From Indolivaga alginatilytica (GTDB lineage: Bacteria; Bacteroidota; Bacteroidia; Bacteroidales; Dysgonomonadaceae): DNA of 64,000 bases. Of the stretch, positions 8,514 to 16,908 are shown piece after piece (the stretch's first letter is position 1; each line of letters starts with the position of its first letter). Position numbers and translations under genes: made by a program. The DNA lies in NCBI RefSeq assembly GCF_003201355.1, contig NZ_QICL01000017.1:1-64000 (forward strand). The letters run 5' to 3'. The notes under the pieces were generated by a model. That model was not told where the DNA came from. It did not search any database and saw only the letters and a program-made list of their open reading frames with translations.

Positions 8514-9459
8514 AAAGTATTCTGACACTTTTGTGCCTGTTTTGTCCATTTTTTGCAAGTTTGATCGGCATTGCATAGCGTACAAAAAACTCATGGCTTC
8601 CTCCGCTTTTCAGTGCTATTTCCGAAGTGGAGAGGTCATAAGCATATCCGGCATCTACGCCAAAGATATTTATTCCGAGCAAAAATACAAAACCGTCGTC
8701 TTTCCTCCAACTTATACCTCCGTTAAACATTTTATTGTATACAACTCGTGCTGTTACATCGTATTGTGTAACTACATTATCTGTTTTTACCAACACCGAA
8801 GGCTGTAGCTCATACAACGGATTACGTAATCTTAAATTGTATCCTGCTGTAAAATAGTATACTCTGCCTACAAGCGTTGCTGTACCATCATCAAGCTCAA
8901 AAGTGGGCTGGGTGATATGTGTCAACGATATTCCTATATAATACCTTGGTGCTACCCATGCCAGTCCGATATTGCCATCTATAACCCGAGCTTCGGCAGG
9001 AACACTGGGTATTTCGAGCCCGTCCTCCTTCTGACTATCGGGAATGCGTATTTTAGATGCATCAAAGCCTATATTCAGGAAACCTGCTTGTACTCCTACA
9101 TTAAGAAGGTTTCTTTTAAAACGTTTTTTATATACATACTGTGCTCCGACAGATGTGTTTTTAAATAAACCGGACGATTCGGTCAATGCCACTATTCCTA
9201 CACCATGCTTGCGCCCTAAAAAACTGATTGGCATATCTGCCGATAAAATAAATGTTTTAGGAGCATTCTCTATTCCTACCCATTGCTGACGGTGCAATAG
9301 GGTTGCTTGTATAGAATCTTTTTCGGCGGCAAAGGCAGGGTTGAAAAAAGTTTTAACTTTCCAATACTGACTAACTTGTCCATCCCATTGAGCTTTTAGA
9401 TCCAAAGAGAAGCAAAAGCTAATAAGCAACGCCAGTAAGATATAACCAAATTTCATCAA
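8512..9459 (-). CDS. porP: PorP/SprF family type IX secretion outer-membrane protein
   Basis: 315 residues with a signal peptide ending near SLDLKAQWDG. PorP/SprF proteins are outer-membrane beta-barrels that associate with the type IX secretion machinery or dock cargo to the rotating complex. Family marks: QYWKVKTFFNPAFAAEKD (the N-terminal FNPA motif), LHRQQWVGIENAPKTF, and repeated amphipathic strands to the C-terminus. It is first in the porP-gldKLMN order also known in Porphyromonas. A well-formed promoter lies 31-63 bases upstream. Confidence 0.9.
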   Translation of the reverse strand: MMKFGYILLALLISFCFSLDLKAQWDGQVSQYWKVKTFFNPAFAAEKDSIQATLLHRQQWVGIENAPKTFILSADMPISFLGRKHGVGIVALTESSGLFKNTSVGAQYVYKKRFKRNLLNVGVQAGFLNIGFDASKIRIPDSQKEDGLEIPSVPAEARVIDGNIGLAWVAPRYYIGISLTHITQPTFELDDGTATLVGRVYYFTAGYNLRLRNPLYELQPSVLVKTDNVVTQYDVTARVVYNKMFNGGISWRKDDGFVFLLGINIFGVDAGYAYDLSTSEIALKSGGSHEFFVRYAMPIKLAKNGQNRHKSVRIL

Positions 9460-9489
9460 TACCTTTTATAAATCAAATATTTAGCTCGG

Positions 9490-9522
9490 CAAAAGTACAT
9501 TTATTATTTAGTATGCCCCAAA
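9490..9522 (-). promoter_or_regulatory. promoter of the porP-gldKLMN operon
   Basis: On the minus strand TTTG (9519-9522), a 21-base spacer and TACTTTTG (9490-9497) match the Bacteroidota primary-sigma consensus TTTG / TAnnTTTG exactly. Transcription would begin near 9483, giving a leader of roughly 25 bases before the porP ATG. Confidence 0.75.
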
Positions 9523-9584
9523 AATATGAATAAATCTTAATTCTTTTTCACAATATGGGTGTTAAATAATGAGACATCGTAAAT

Positions 9585-9626
9585 AGTTACAAGATAAAAA
9601 CAAGCTTGTACTTATTATCTGTAACT
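9585..9626 (-). terminator. long imperfect hairpin between ispG and porP
   Basis: Arms beginning AGTTAC and ending GTAACT fold around the central AAGCTT, with small bulges. The hairpin is 22 bases beyond the ispG stop and probably ends or stabilises the ispG transcript; a T-rich tail is not obvious, so the role is uncertain. Confidence 0.45.
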
Positions 9627-9647
9627 CGTAACTACTTTACTTCTTCC

Positions 9648-11492
9648 TTAATCAGGTTCTACCCAATCTCCATGAGATTTAATCAGTTCTACTAATCTTT
9701 CCACAGCCTGTTCCGAAGGAATGTTTTTCTCTATAAGATCTTGTCTTTTATAGAGTGATATTTTTCCTTTTTCAGCACCTACATATCCATAATCGGCATC
9801 CGCCATTTCTCCGGGACCGTTAACAATACAGCCCATTACACCAATCTTCAGGTGTTTGAGGTGAGAGGTCGACCCTTTCACTCGTGCCACTGTCGATTGC
9901 AGATCGAATAATGTACGTCCGCAACTGGGGCATGATATATATTCGGTTTTGGTTGTACGGACACGCGCCGCCTGCAATACTCCGAAAGTATAGGCGTCAA
10001 TATTTTTTTGAGGAATAGTACCTCCGTTTTCTATCATAGCACCATTACCAAAGCCATCGAGAAGTATTGCTCCAAAGTCGATACCTGCTTTTATCTGTAT
10101 ATCTTCTTCTTGATTTTCGTTGTATTTGCGATTGAGTACTATAGGTGTTTTGCAATCGTTGTTCATCAATGTATGGATGAATGCACGTTGTTCTCCCACG
10201 CCATTTTTGTGGTCTGTGGTTATAATGACAACAATACTTTGATCTGCTTTTAAGATAGATATAACTTCGTCCGATAGATCAGGGTAACCTATTTGAAGGA
10301 ATTTGATTGCTGCTGTATTATCTTTTATTTTATTGAAATTATCTTTATTGAATAAAGGATAGGTATTCTTTTCTTCTTTCCAGCCGTCAGCATCTATGAT
10401 TATGGAAATAGATCTCGGGGCTTCGGCAGGTAATTCTTTACCTACATATATGTAGTCGGGTAAGAAATGAACATTAAATTCAAAATTACCGTTCGACCTG
10501 TTCGAAATTACGATAGGTAATTTATCTCCTCCTATATTTTCTATACTGTATGTCTTGCGTTTTAGGGTAGAGAATGGTGAGAAATTAGGATTAATAGTTG
10601 CTTTTATTTCGGGATGATTGGCACGTTCTAACACGTAATTTACCATCTTCTTGGCAACGGGAACTTCAAATTCGGGGTCTTCACTCAGTGATACGCGTAC
10701 GGTATCGCCAATTCCATCCGAAAGTAATGCACCGATGCCTACAGCCGATTTTATACGTCCGTCTTCGCCGTCTCCTGCCTCGGTTACGCCAAGGTGAAGA
10801 GGGAAAGCCAAACCTTCTTCATCCATCTTTTGTACCAATAGCCGCACTGCCTTGGTCATTACAATGGTATTGGATGCTTTCATTGATATGGCTATATCCG
10901 TGAAATTCTGCTCAAGGCAGATACGAAGAAATTCCATACACGATTCTACCATGCCTTCGGGAGTATCTCCGTAGCGAGTTAGAATACGATCAGATAATGA
11001 TCCGTGATTCACGCCTATACGAACAGCGGTATTGTGTTCTTTGCAAATGTTGAGGAATGAAGTCAGTTTAGTCCGTATCTTTTCTATTTCGATAGCATAC
11101 TCTTCGTCGGTAAATTCTTTACCTTCAAAAACTTTAGCTCCGTCTACAAAATTACCGGGATTGATACGTACTTTTTCTACGTGTTTTGCTGCGGCTTCGG
11201 CTGCTCGGGGGTTAAAGTGAATATCGGCGATGAGAGGGGTATTGTATCCTCTCTTGCGGATTTCTTCTTTTATGTTTTTCAGATTTTCGGCTTCACGGAC
11301 TCCTTGAGCCGTTAAGCGTACATAATCAGCTCCGGCCTCAATAATACGAATAGTTTGTTCTACACTACTTTCTGTATCATTGGTATTGGTGCTTGTCATC
11401 GATTGTATTCTGATCGGATTGTCGCCACCCAGAGGGGTATTCCCTATTTTTGCTATAGACGATACACGTCTTTTATAATTGAAAAAATCCAT
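9648..11492 (-). CDS. ispG: 4-hydroxy-3-methylbut-2-enyl diphosphate synthase
   Basis: 614 residues. IspG (GcpE) is a cytoplasmic 4Fe-4S enzyme converting methylerythritol cyclodiphosphate to HMBPP, the penultimate step of the MEP isoprenoid pathway. The N-terminal TIM barrel is visible in NPIRIQSMTSTNTNDTES, LIADIHFNPRAA, RINPGNFVDG and RIGVNHGSLSDR. The C-terminal ferredoxin-like domain carries the cluster cysteines in CPSCGRTLFDL and MGCIVNGPGEMADADYG. The region between them (about 290-500) is the extra domain present in plant and Bacteroidota-type enzymes, which explains the length (short forms are ~370). It lies upstream of the porP operon, which has its own promoter. Confidence 0.97.
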   Translation of the reverse strand: MDFFNYKRRVSSIAKIGNTPLGGDNPIRIQSMTSTNTNDTESSVEQTIRIIEAGADYVRLTAQGVREAENLKNIKEEIRKRGYNTPLIADIHFNPRAAEAAAKHVEKVRINPGNFVDGAKVFEGKEFTDEEYAIEIEKIRTKLTSFLNICKEHNTAVRIGVNHGSLSDRILTRYGDTPEGMVESCMEFLRICLEQNFTDIAISMKASNTIVMTKAVRLLVQKMDEEGLAFPLHLGVTEAGDGEDGRIKSAVGIGALLSDGIGDTVRVSLSEDPEFEVPVAKKMVNYVLERANHPEIKATINPNFSPFSTLKRKTYSIENIGGDKLPIVISNRSNGNFEFNVHFLPDYIYVGKELPAEAPRSISIIIDADGWKEEKNTYPLFNKDNFNKIKDNTAAIKFLQIGYPDLSDEVISILKADQSIVVIITTDHKNGVGEQRAFIHTLMNNDCKTPIVLNRKYNENQEEDIQIKAGIDFGAILLDGFGNGAMIENGGTIPQKNIDAYTFGVLQAARVRTTKTEYISCPSCGRTLFDLQSTVARVKGSTSHLKHLKIGVMGCIVNGPGEMADADYGYVGAEKGKISLYKRQDLIEKNIPSEQAVERLVELIKSHGDWVEPD

Positions 11493-11799
11493 TTGAAGTT
11501 TTAATTAGTTGAACTAAACTTTAACAAAGGTAGATATTTTTTGTTCTCTCTATTTTATATCCGATGCTAAATAAATGATTCTCTTTTTCTAAAACACTAT
11601 TGCATACTCTATTGTTGTATATTGTAGTGACAAATATACCAAAAATAGGAATAAAGAAACTGTATACATTAAGAACTCTTATTTATTGATGCTATTAATA
11701 TTTTGTATTACTTATATTTGTACATCAAATATTGTGTAATTTAAATTATACGACTCACTGAATAAAATAACATAACTTGCATCCTTTATTTTACAGAAT
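11493..11799. promoter_or_regulatory. divergent spacer with two -7-like boxes
   Basis: 307 bases between divergent ispG and the MscS gene. On the minus strand TACCTTTG (11525-11532) fits the Bacteroidota -7 box for ispG, though no good TTTG lies at the right distance. On the plus strand TATATTTG (11713-11720) fits the -7 box for the channel gene, with a poor -33 TTG at 11686-11688. No small gene or RNA is evident. Confidence 0.45.
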
Positions 11800-13464
11800 A
11801 TGTATAAAAAATATTCAATCTCATACCGCTTCGTCTTTTTGCTCGCATTATTAATATTATGCTGTGCCCCTGCATTTGGTCAAAAGAAGAAGAATAAGAA
11901 AAAAGCAGTTGAAGTTGTTCAGATAGATACGATTCAGATTGCAAAGCTGTTTCCTAAAAAAGCACCGGTGGTTCCTTTCCGTGATACCATATTTTACATA
12001 TACGGGAATATGGGATCTTTTACCTCGGAACAAAGAGCTGCTGCCATAAGTGAAAGAATAAGAGTTTTGTATGATGATCCCCATTTTGATGACGATTCTA
12101 TAAAACTGATAGATATTGATGATAATATCAAGCTTGTATATAAAAATGATTTGATAGTTAGTGTAGATACTTTGCAGGCTGCATTGGGAGAGAAAACAAA
12201 AATAGCACTGGCGCAATTCTTCAGAGAGAAGATCATAACTTCCATTCATAAACATCAGGAAGAAAATAGTTTAAAGCGAATTGCCATTCAAGCAGGATGG
12301 GTAGCATTAATATTGCTGGTGATATTTTTCCTGTTAAGAGGCCTTTTCTTTGTATATCGAAGAGTCAAAATATTTATCAGGCTGCAAAGAGGAAAACGGA
12401 TAAAAGGAATCTTTGGGCTTATAGATGCCGACCGGGAGGTGCATCTCTTTATCTTTTTGCTTAAGCTTCTACGGTTCATCTTGATAATTATGTCTCTTTA
12501 TTTGGGTATTTGGGCTTTGTTCAAAGTGTTTCCTAATACCACAGATCTTTCGGATCGATTATTAAATTATGTTCTTTCTCCATTAAAATCTATAGCTCGT
12601 AGTATAATTGACTATTTACCCGAGTTTTTCACCATTCTGGTGATTATGGTTATCTTTATGTATATCCGTAAGTCATTTCGTTTTATAGCACAACAGATTA
12701 GTAGTGGTAAAATTACGATTAAAGGTTTTTATCCCGATTGGGCTACTCCTACATATAATATCCTGAATGTGATATTGTATATCTTTATGTTTATACTCAT
12801 ATTCCCTTATTTGCCAAAGTCGGATTCTACAGTATTTCAAGGGGTATCGGTTTTTGCGGGTATTATGCTTTCGCTTGGGTCAACTTCCATAATAGGAAAC
12901 CTTGTGGCAGGACTGGTTATAACTTATATGCGCCCTTTCAAGATCGGTGACCGTATTAAGATGGACGATTGCCTGGGGGATGTTGTAGAAAAAACAGCAC
13001 TTGTAACACGGGTAAGAACTCTCAAGAATGAGATTATAACAATACCCAATTCGAATGTGATGAACACTAAGACCCTTAATTATTCGGCTTCTGCACGTGA
13101 ATATGGTCTGATTTTATATATACATGTAACAGTTGGTTACGATGTTCCATGGGAGCAAGTACACGACCTGCTTTTGACGGCTGCCTCGCATACCGATAAT
13201 CTACTGAAAAAGCAAAAACCTTTTATATTACAAACTGCATTGGATGAATTCAATATAGAGTATCAGTTGAATGTGTACACGAAAGAGGCCGGTAAAATGA
13301 GCGCAATATATTCCGATTTACGAAAACATGTACAAGATGTATTTAAAGAAGCAGGTATAAATCTTGTTTCGCCACATTTTATTATAAATAAGAATTTTGA
13401 CGGAGATAAGGAGGCGAATCAAAATTCTGTTAAGCCCCAATCTACTAAATCCTCTGATAAATAA
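11800..13464 (+). CDS. MscS-family mechanosensitive channel
   Basis: 554 residues. The protein begins with a signal-like segment ending FGQKKK, then a ~120-residue periplasmic domain, several transmembrane helices (about 165-190, 215-245, 270-295 and 325-350) and the MscS core: the pore-lining helix region GVSVFAGIMLSLGSTSIIGNLVAGLVI, the beta domain PFKIGDRIKMDDCLGDVVE, and a C-terminal alpha/beta domain. MscS channels open under membrane tension to release solutes on hypo-osmotic shock. The extra N-terminal domain places it among the larger MscS relatives. It converges on the SGNH gene with only seven bases between. Confidence 0.9.
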   Translation: MYKKYSISYRFVFLLALLILCCAPAFGQKKKNKKKAVEVVQIDTIQIAKLFPKKAPVVPFRDTIFYIYGNMGSFTSEQRAAAISERIRVLYDDPHFDDDSIKLIDIDDNIKLVYKNDLIVSVDTLQAALGEKTKIALAQFFREKIITSIHKHQEENSLKRIAIQAGWVALILLVIFFLLRGLFFVYRRVKIFIRLQRGKRIKGIFGLIDADREVHLFIFLLKLLRFILIIMSLYLGIWALFKVFPNTTDLSDRLLNYVLSPLKSIARSIIDYLPEFFTILVIMVIFMYIRKSFRFIAQQISSGKITIKGFYPDWATPTYNILNVILYIFMFILIFPYLPKSDSTVFQGVSVFAGIMLSLGSTSIIGNLVAGLVITYMRPFKIGDRIKMDDCLGDVVEKTALVTRVRTLKNEIITIPNSNVMNTKTLNYSASAREYGLILYIHVTVGYDVPWEQVHDLLLTAASHTDNLLKKQKPFILQTALDEFNIEYQLNVYTKEAGKMSAIYSDLRKHVQDVFKEAGINLVSPHFIINKNFDGDKEANQNSVKPQSTKSSDK

Positions 13465-13471
13465 GATAGTA

Positions 13472-14371
13472 TTATTTTAGACTATCCATTTGTCTTTTAA
13501 AAAAGAGTGTGTATTTTTCGGCAGATGCTCCATCTAAATGGAGTCCATCTGTTGTACCATAATTGCTACAGTCGGGCATATCGATATATTGATATTTATC
13601 GCGGGGAAATGTTCTATAAAATTGATTGCGTATCGCTGTCGGTTTATTCAATCCGCACAATTCATGTTGAATAGGCATTTCAAAAAATACTACAGTTACA
13701 TTGTTTTTCTCAAGGATATCAACGTAGTATTTAAGATTTTGAGCATCTTTTTCTAAGTCTGAAGCATTTGGCATCTGTGATTCTTCTTCTAATAACCGGG
13801 GTAGGATTCTAGTAAGCATATCTACTTCTTCTATTCCATGATGTTCTCTGGTAACTATTTTTCCTGCAACACTGTGTAGTATAGTTTGAGTAATGTATAT
13901 CCCATAAGCTGTAATTTTTTGTCCATAAGGTATGGCAATAAACCCCATCGGTTGTTTTCCATCGCGAATAGGGATAAAATACTTACGCAGGAATGTCATT
14001 ACCGGATTATTCAGCGAAGTGGTGAAATCTACGGAAGCTTTCCTGTCAATCTTATTCATCTCGATGAAGATCTTTTGGGGATATACACCTTTTCTTGTTA
14101 AGGTTTGTAGTCCGTCAAAAATACCAAGTCCTCCCATGGAGAGATTATAGACATTGGGTAGGTAGCCAATAATAAGCCTGTCTGCTAATGACGATCCTAC
14201 AATAATATTTTCAACCGAATCGGTATCTGAATATAGATATTCCTGAGCTTTTATTTGATTATCCTGCCATTGATGTTCCGATACAAATCGGTGAGAGTCT
14301 GTTACAAATGTTACTATAATTGTATAAGCTATAAATATAATAAAGAATGATAGTAAAGTTTTTTTTACCAT
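13472..14371 (-). CDS. SGNH-like membrane-anchored acyltransferase/esterase partner
   Basis: 299 residues. One N-terminal membrane anchor (LLSFFIIFIAYTIIVTFVT) is followed by an extracytoplasmic domain. IIVGSSLADRLIIG fits the block I serine (GSS) of SGNH hydrolases, NLSMGGLGIFDGL the Gly/Asn region, and TDGLHLDGASAEKY the C-terminal DxxH block with Asp and His. It lies 108 bases downstream of an MBOAT protein on the same strand. By analogy with AlgI/AlgJ-X and DltB/DltD pairs, it probably passes an acetyl group from the MBOAT to a secreted glycan; the substrate is unknown. Confidence 0.7.
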   Translation of the reverse strand: MVKKTLLSFFIIFIAYTIIVTFVTDSHRFVSEHQWQDNQIKAQEYLYSDTDSVENIIVGSSLADRLIIGYLPNVYNLSMGGLGIFDGLQTLTRKGVYPQKIFIEMNKIDRKASVDFTTSLNNPVMTFLRKYFIPIRDGKQPMGFIAIPYGQKITAYGIYITQTILHSVAGKIVTREHHGIEEVDMLTRILPRLLEEESQMPNASDLEKDAQNLKYYVDILEKNNVTVVFFEMPIQHELCGLNKPTAIRNQFYRTFPRDKYQYIDMPDCSNYGTTDGLHLDGASAEKYTLFFKRQMDSLK

Positions 14372-14467
14372 AATCCCGATATATTAAGTAAATAAAAATA
14401 TTTGATGATATATTTTAGAGTCATAAAAGTTTATAGTTTTTATACTTGGCAAATATTAAAATTAAAT

Positions 14468-14481
14468 AGGTTTGAAACCTT
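14468..14481 (-). repeat. palindrome variant at MBOAT 3' end
   Basis: AGGTTTGAAACCTT overlapping the TAA stop of the MBOAT gene. It is a GGTTTGAAACC variant in which both arms have changed together (C to T, G to A), keeping the palindrome; TATTTAAT follows in the gene sense. Confidence 0.65.
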
Positions 14482-15892
14482 AAAATTGAAAATAAATGAA
14501 TGAACCACTGGTTCCGGAGTTTGTAATCACAAAAAATAAAAGAATCGCATAAAGGATATATTCTTTCTTCTTTAAGATGAACCAAAATTTACTATTTCTA
14601 TATAAGTATAATAAATGGTAAATAATAACAGGGATTGAATACAGGATAATATACATATTCAGTTTCACATTGCTTTGTATAAACACATTATTTGCCATCG
14701 ACTCAAAGTATTTAATAACATGGCTAAAGTCGGGCAGTTTAAATAGTAGCCAAGCCAATGTAACCATCGTAAATACAAAGAATCCCTTAATTACAAGTAG
14801 AAATCGGGGGAGCTTTATTTTTATATTATCATTAGTTAGCCTTTCTATTGCTAACATTCCTCCGTGCAATGCTCCCCAGGTAGCATAGCTCCATCCTGCC
14901 CCGTGCCAAAGTCCTCCAAGTACCATAGTGAGTAATAAGTTAAAATAAGTTCGCCATTTTCCTTTGCGGTTTCCACCCAAAGGGAAGTATAAATACTCCA
15001 TAAGGAAGGTGGAAAGTGAAATATGCCATCGTTTCCAAAACTCCTTAAAAGAGGTTGATATATAGGGGAAATTAAAATTCGTTTGAAAATCGTATCCGAA
15101 TACTTTTGCCAATCCTATTGCAATTAATGAATAGCCTGCAAAATCGGCAAAGATCTGGATAGAATATCCAAATAGCATTGTGGATAGATCGATTGTTGAA
15201 TATTTTTCAAAGTAGGGATAGCTGATCCAGAATGTGAAATTTTTCAGATTATCGGCAATAACCATTTTCAGAAAATATCCTGTAATGAGGTTTTTGACCG
15301 CACTCTCCCAGTTTATCTCTTTGAAACGTTTGTCCATGATTTGGGGATAGAAATCATGAGCCTTCAAAATAGGACCTGCTATAAGGTGTGGAAAGAATGA
15401 AATGAAAAACAGGGTTCGCTGAGCGTGTTGTAAAAGGGAGGGCGAAATGAATGTTTTTGCTTTTTCGTCAGCGTCTTTATCTCTCCATACATCTATCAAT
15501 AGGCTTATTCCTTCGAAAGTAAAAAATGAAATACCTATAGGAAGCGGAATCATCAGTAAGAAATGACCTACTGAACTCTCCGGATTGAAAAGAGTAGCCG
15601 ATATTAATGGACTATACTTGAAGAAAGCCAATCCGAGAACATTAAGAATAACCCCTGTTGTTGCAACCAGTTTTCTTTTTTGAGGATTGCCATATACTAC
15701 ATAATAGCTGGTAGCAATATTAAGCCCCGCAGAAAAAAGTAAGAGAAGTGTAAACCATGGTTGATCGTATGCATAGAAGATCAGACTGGATATCACTAAT
15801 ATAGATACCTGATGCTTAGATACCTTGGGTAAATAATACAGGATAAAAGTTATAAGAAACAGAATGAGAAAAGGTACACTTGTAAATAGCAT
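14480..15892 (-). CDS. MBOAT family O-acyltransferase (AlgI-like)
   Basis: 470 residues with ~11 predicted membrane helices. The MBOAT signature is clear: FPHLIAGPILKAHDFYPQI, FWKRWHISLSTFLMEYLYFP, GGNRKG and the catalytic histidine in GGLWHGAGWSYATWGALHG. AlgI-like proteins carry acyl groups, usually acetyl from acetyl-CoA, across the inner membrane for O-acetylation of an exopolysaccharide or cell-wall polymer. The adjacent SGNH-like protein is the probable periplasmic partner. No polysaccharide polymerase genes are next to the pair, so the acceptor cannot be named. Confidence 0.9.
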   Translation of the reverse strand: MLFTSVPFLILFLITFILYYLPKVSKHQVSILVISSLIFYAYDQPWFTLLLLFSAGLNIATSYYVVYGNPQKRKLVATTGVILNVLGLAFFKYSPLISATLFNPESSVGHFLLMIPLPIGISFFTFEGISLLIDVWRDKDADEKAKTFISPSLLQHAQRTLFFISFFPHLIAGPILKAHDFYPQIMDKRFKEINWESAVKNLITGYFLKMVIADNLKNFTFWISYPYFEKYSTIDLSTMLFGYSIQIFADFAGYSLIAIGLAKVFGYDFQTNFNFPYISTSFKEFWKRWHISLSTFLMEYLYFPLGGNRKGKWRTYFNLLLTMVLGGLWHGAGWSYATWGALHGGMLAIERLTNDNIKIKLPRFLLVIKGFFVFTMVTLAWLLFKLPDFSHVIKYFESMANNVFIQSNVKLNMYIILYSIPVIIYHLLYLYRNSKFWFILKKKEYILYAILLFFVITNSGTSGSFIYFQF

Positions 15893-15971
15893 TTATAACG
15901 ATTGATAAATGATTGGGGTGTAAGTCAACTAAAAAATAATAGGCTGTAGTGTGAGTATGCTATTAAAGAAA

Positions 15972-16006
15972 AAAAGTTACTACTCAATTGCTGAGGAGTA
16001 ACTTTT
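15972..16006 (-). terminator. rpsO terminator
   Basis: Two 15-base arms (AAAAGTTACTACTCA and TGAGGAGTAACTTTT, one mismatch) with loop ATTGC, about 19 bases past the rpsO stop. In the rpsO sense the stem runs into a T-rich stretch, as expected of an intrinsic terminator. Confidence 0.8.
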
Positions 16007-16024
16007 ATACTTTTGGAAAAGATT

Positions 16025-16294
16025 TTACTTTCTGATTCCAAGCTCTTTGATGATAGCACGATATCTGTTGATATCTACTTCGATCAGGTAATCCAATAAA
16101 CGACGACGTTTACCTACCAACATTTTAAGAGCACGTTCAGTGTTATAATCTTTGTGATTTGACTTTAAGTGACCAGTCAAATGCGAAATACGGTACGAAA
16201 ACAATGCAATCTGCGCTTCAGGTGAGCCAGTATCAGTGTTAGACTTTCCGTATTTAGCGAAGATTTCTTCTTTCTTTTGCGAATCTAAATACAT
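16025..16294 (-). CDS. rpsO: 30S ribosomal protein S15
   Basis: 89 residues, full length. S15 is a primary 16S rRNA-binding protein of the small subunit platform. Family residues: KYGKSNTDTGSPEAQIALFS, ISHLTGHLKSNHKDYNTERAL and LVGKRRRLLDYL. It is a single-gene transcription unit with a strong promoter at 16327-16357 and a hairpin terminator. Confidence 0.98.
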   Translation of the reverse strand: MYLDSQKKEEIFAKYGKSNTDTGSPEAQIALFSYRISHLTGHLKSNHKDYNTERALKMLVGKRRRLLDYLIEVDINRYRAIIKELGIRK

Positions 16295-16326
16295 AATTCG
16301 TTTTTATTTTGATTAAAAATTCGCTG

Positions 16327-16357
16327 CAAAGATAAGAGTTATTTTCTGATGAACAAA
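16327..16357 (-). promoter_or_regulatory. rpsO promoter
   Basis: Minus-strand TTTG (16354-16357), 19-base spacer, TATCTTTG (16327-16334): an exact match to the Bacteroidota promoter pattern. Transcription would start near 16320, leaving a ~26-base leader before rpsO. Confidence 0.75.
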
Positions 16358-16462
16358 TGTTTATGATGTTTTTTGCCTCTGAATAGCATTGTTTAATAAT
16401 GGCTACTGTATTTTTCTTTACCTTATTTTTCTTTATCCCAATTATCAAAAACCTCTGTATTT

Positions 16463-16837
16463 TTAATAGAAGAAAGCAACTATTCTTATCTTTTTACCCA
16501 AAGTTTCATCAATAAAAAATCCCAGAATTAATTCAATACTTGAATCAAAGGTGTTGATTAAATTACTTAATACATCCATTTCTTCCACTTTAGGTTGGAA
16601 TTCTCTATTTGATAATAGAAATATGCAGATATAATTAAACGGTTTTATATTTATAAGAATCTGTTCGCAGACATCTTTCATCCTTTGAGGCGAATCAGAT
16701 GAATAGTCTAAAACAGACCCATTATTATTATCCAATACGGGTTGAATATCCTCTATTGTTATTGCTATAAACGATTCTAGTGATAATAAATCAATATAAG
16801 AATCTAACTTTTCTTTTTCTAACTCTTTTATCTTCAT
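16463..16837 (-). CDS. stand-alone FtsZ C-terminal-like domain protein
   Basis: 124 residues from the ATG at 16837; an upstream in-frame TTG at 16867 is less likely. Residues ~30-124 resemble the C-terminal (activation) domain of FtsZ: EDIQPVLDNNNGSVLDY aligns with the D-V-x-x-V-M...G segment, SSDSPQRMKDVCEQIL with the G-x-x-R-A-x-x-A-A helix, ILINIKPF with VLVNITAG, and LILGFFIDETLGKKIRIVAF with the I-x-G-x-x-I-D-E-x-L-x-x-x-I-R-V-T-V strand motif. The GTPase half is entirely missing. It is third in a minus-strand unit 71 bases after the nuclease gene. The resemblance is my reading by eye; the function is unknown, and an interaction with FtsZ is speculative. Confidence 0.6.
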   Translation of the reverse strand: MKIKELEKEKLDSYIDLLSLESFIAITIEDIQPVLDNNNGSVLDYSSDSPQRMKDVCEQILINIKPFNYICIFLLSNREFQPKVEEMDVLSNLINTFDSSIELILGFFIDETLGKKIRIVAFFY

Positions 16838-16908
16838 TGATACAAAGATCGAATAGAGGTCTGCCAAACTAAAGCAGATCAGTTTTATTTATGGGAATTT
16901 ACTACAAT

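Noticed and set aside
16855-16885. Another copy of the GGTCTGAGACC palindrome
   Set aside because: GGTCTGC and GCAGATC at this site pair with a long loop but lack the AGACC right arm and the TTTATTGC tail, so I treat it as an ordinary weak hairpin.
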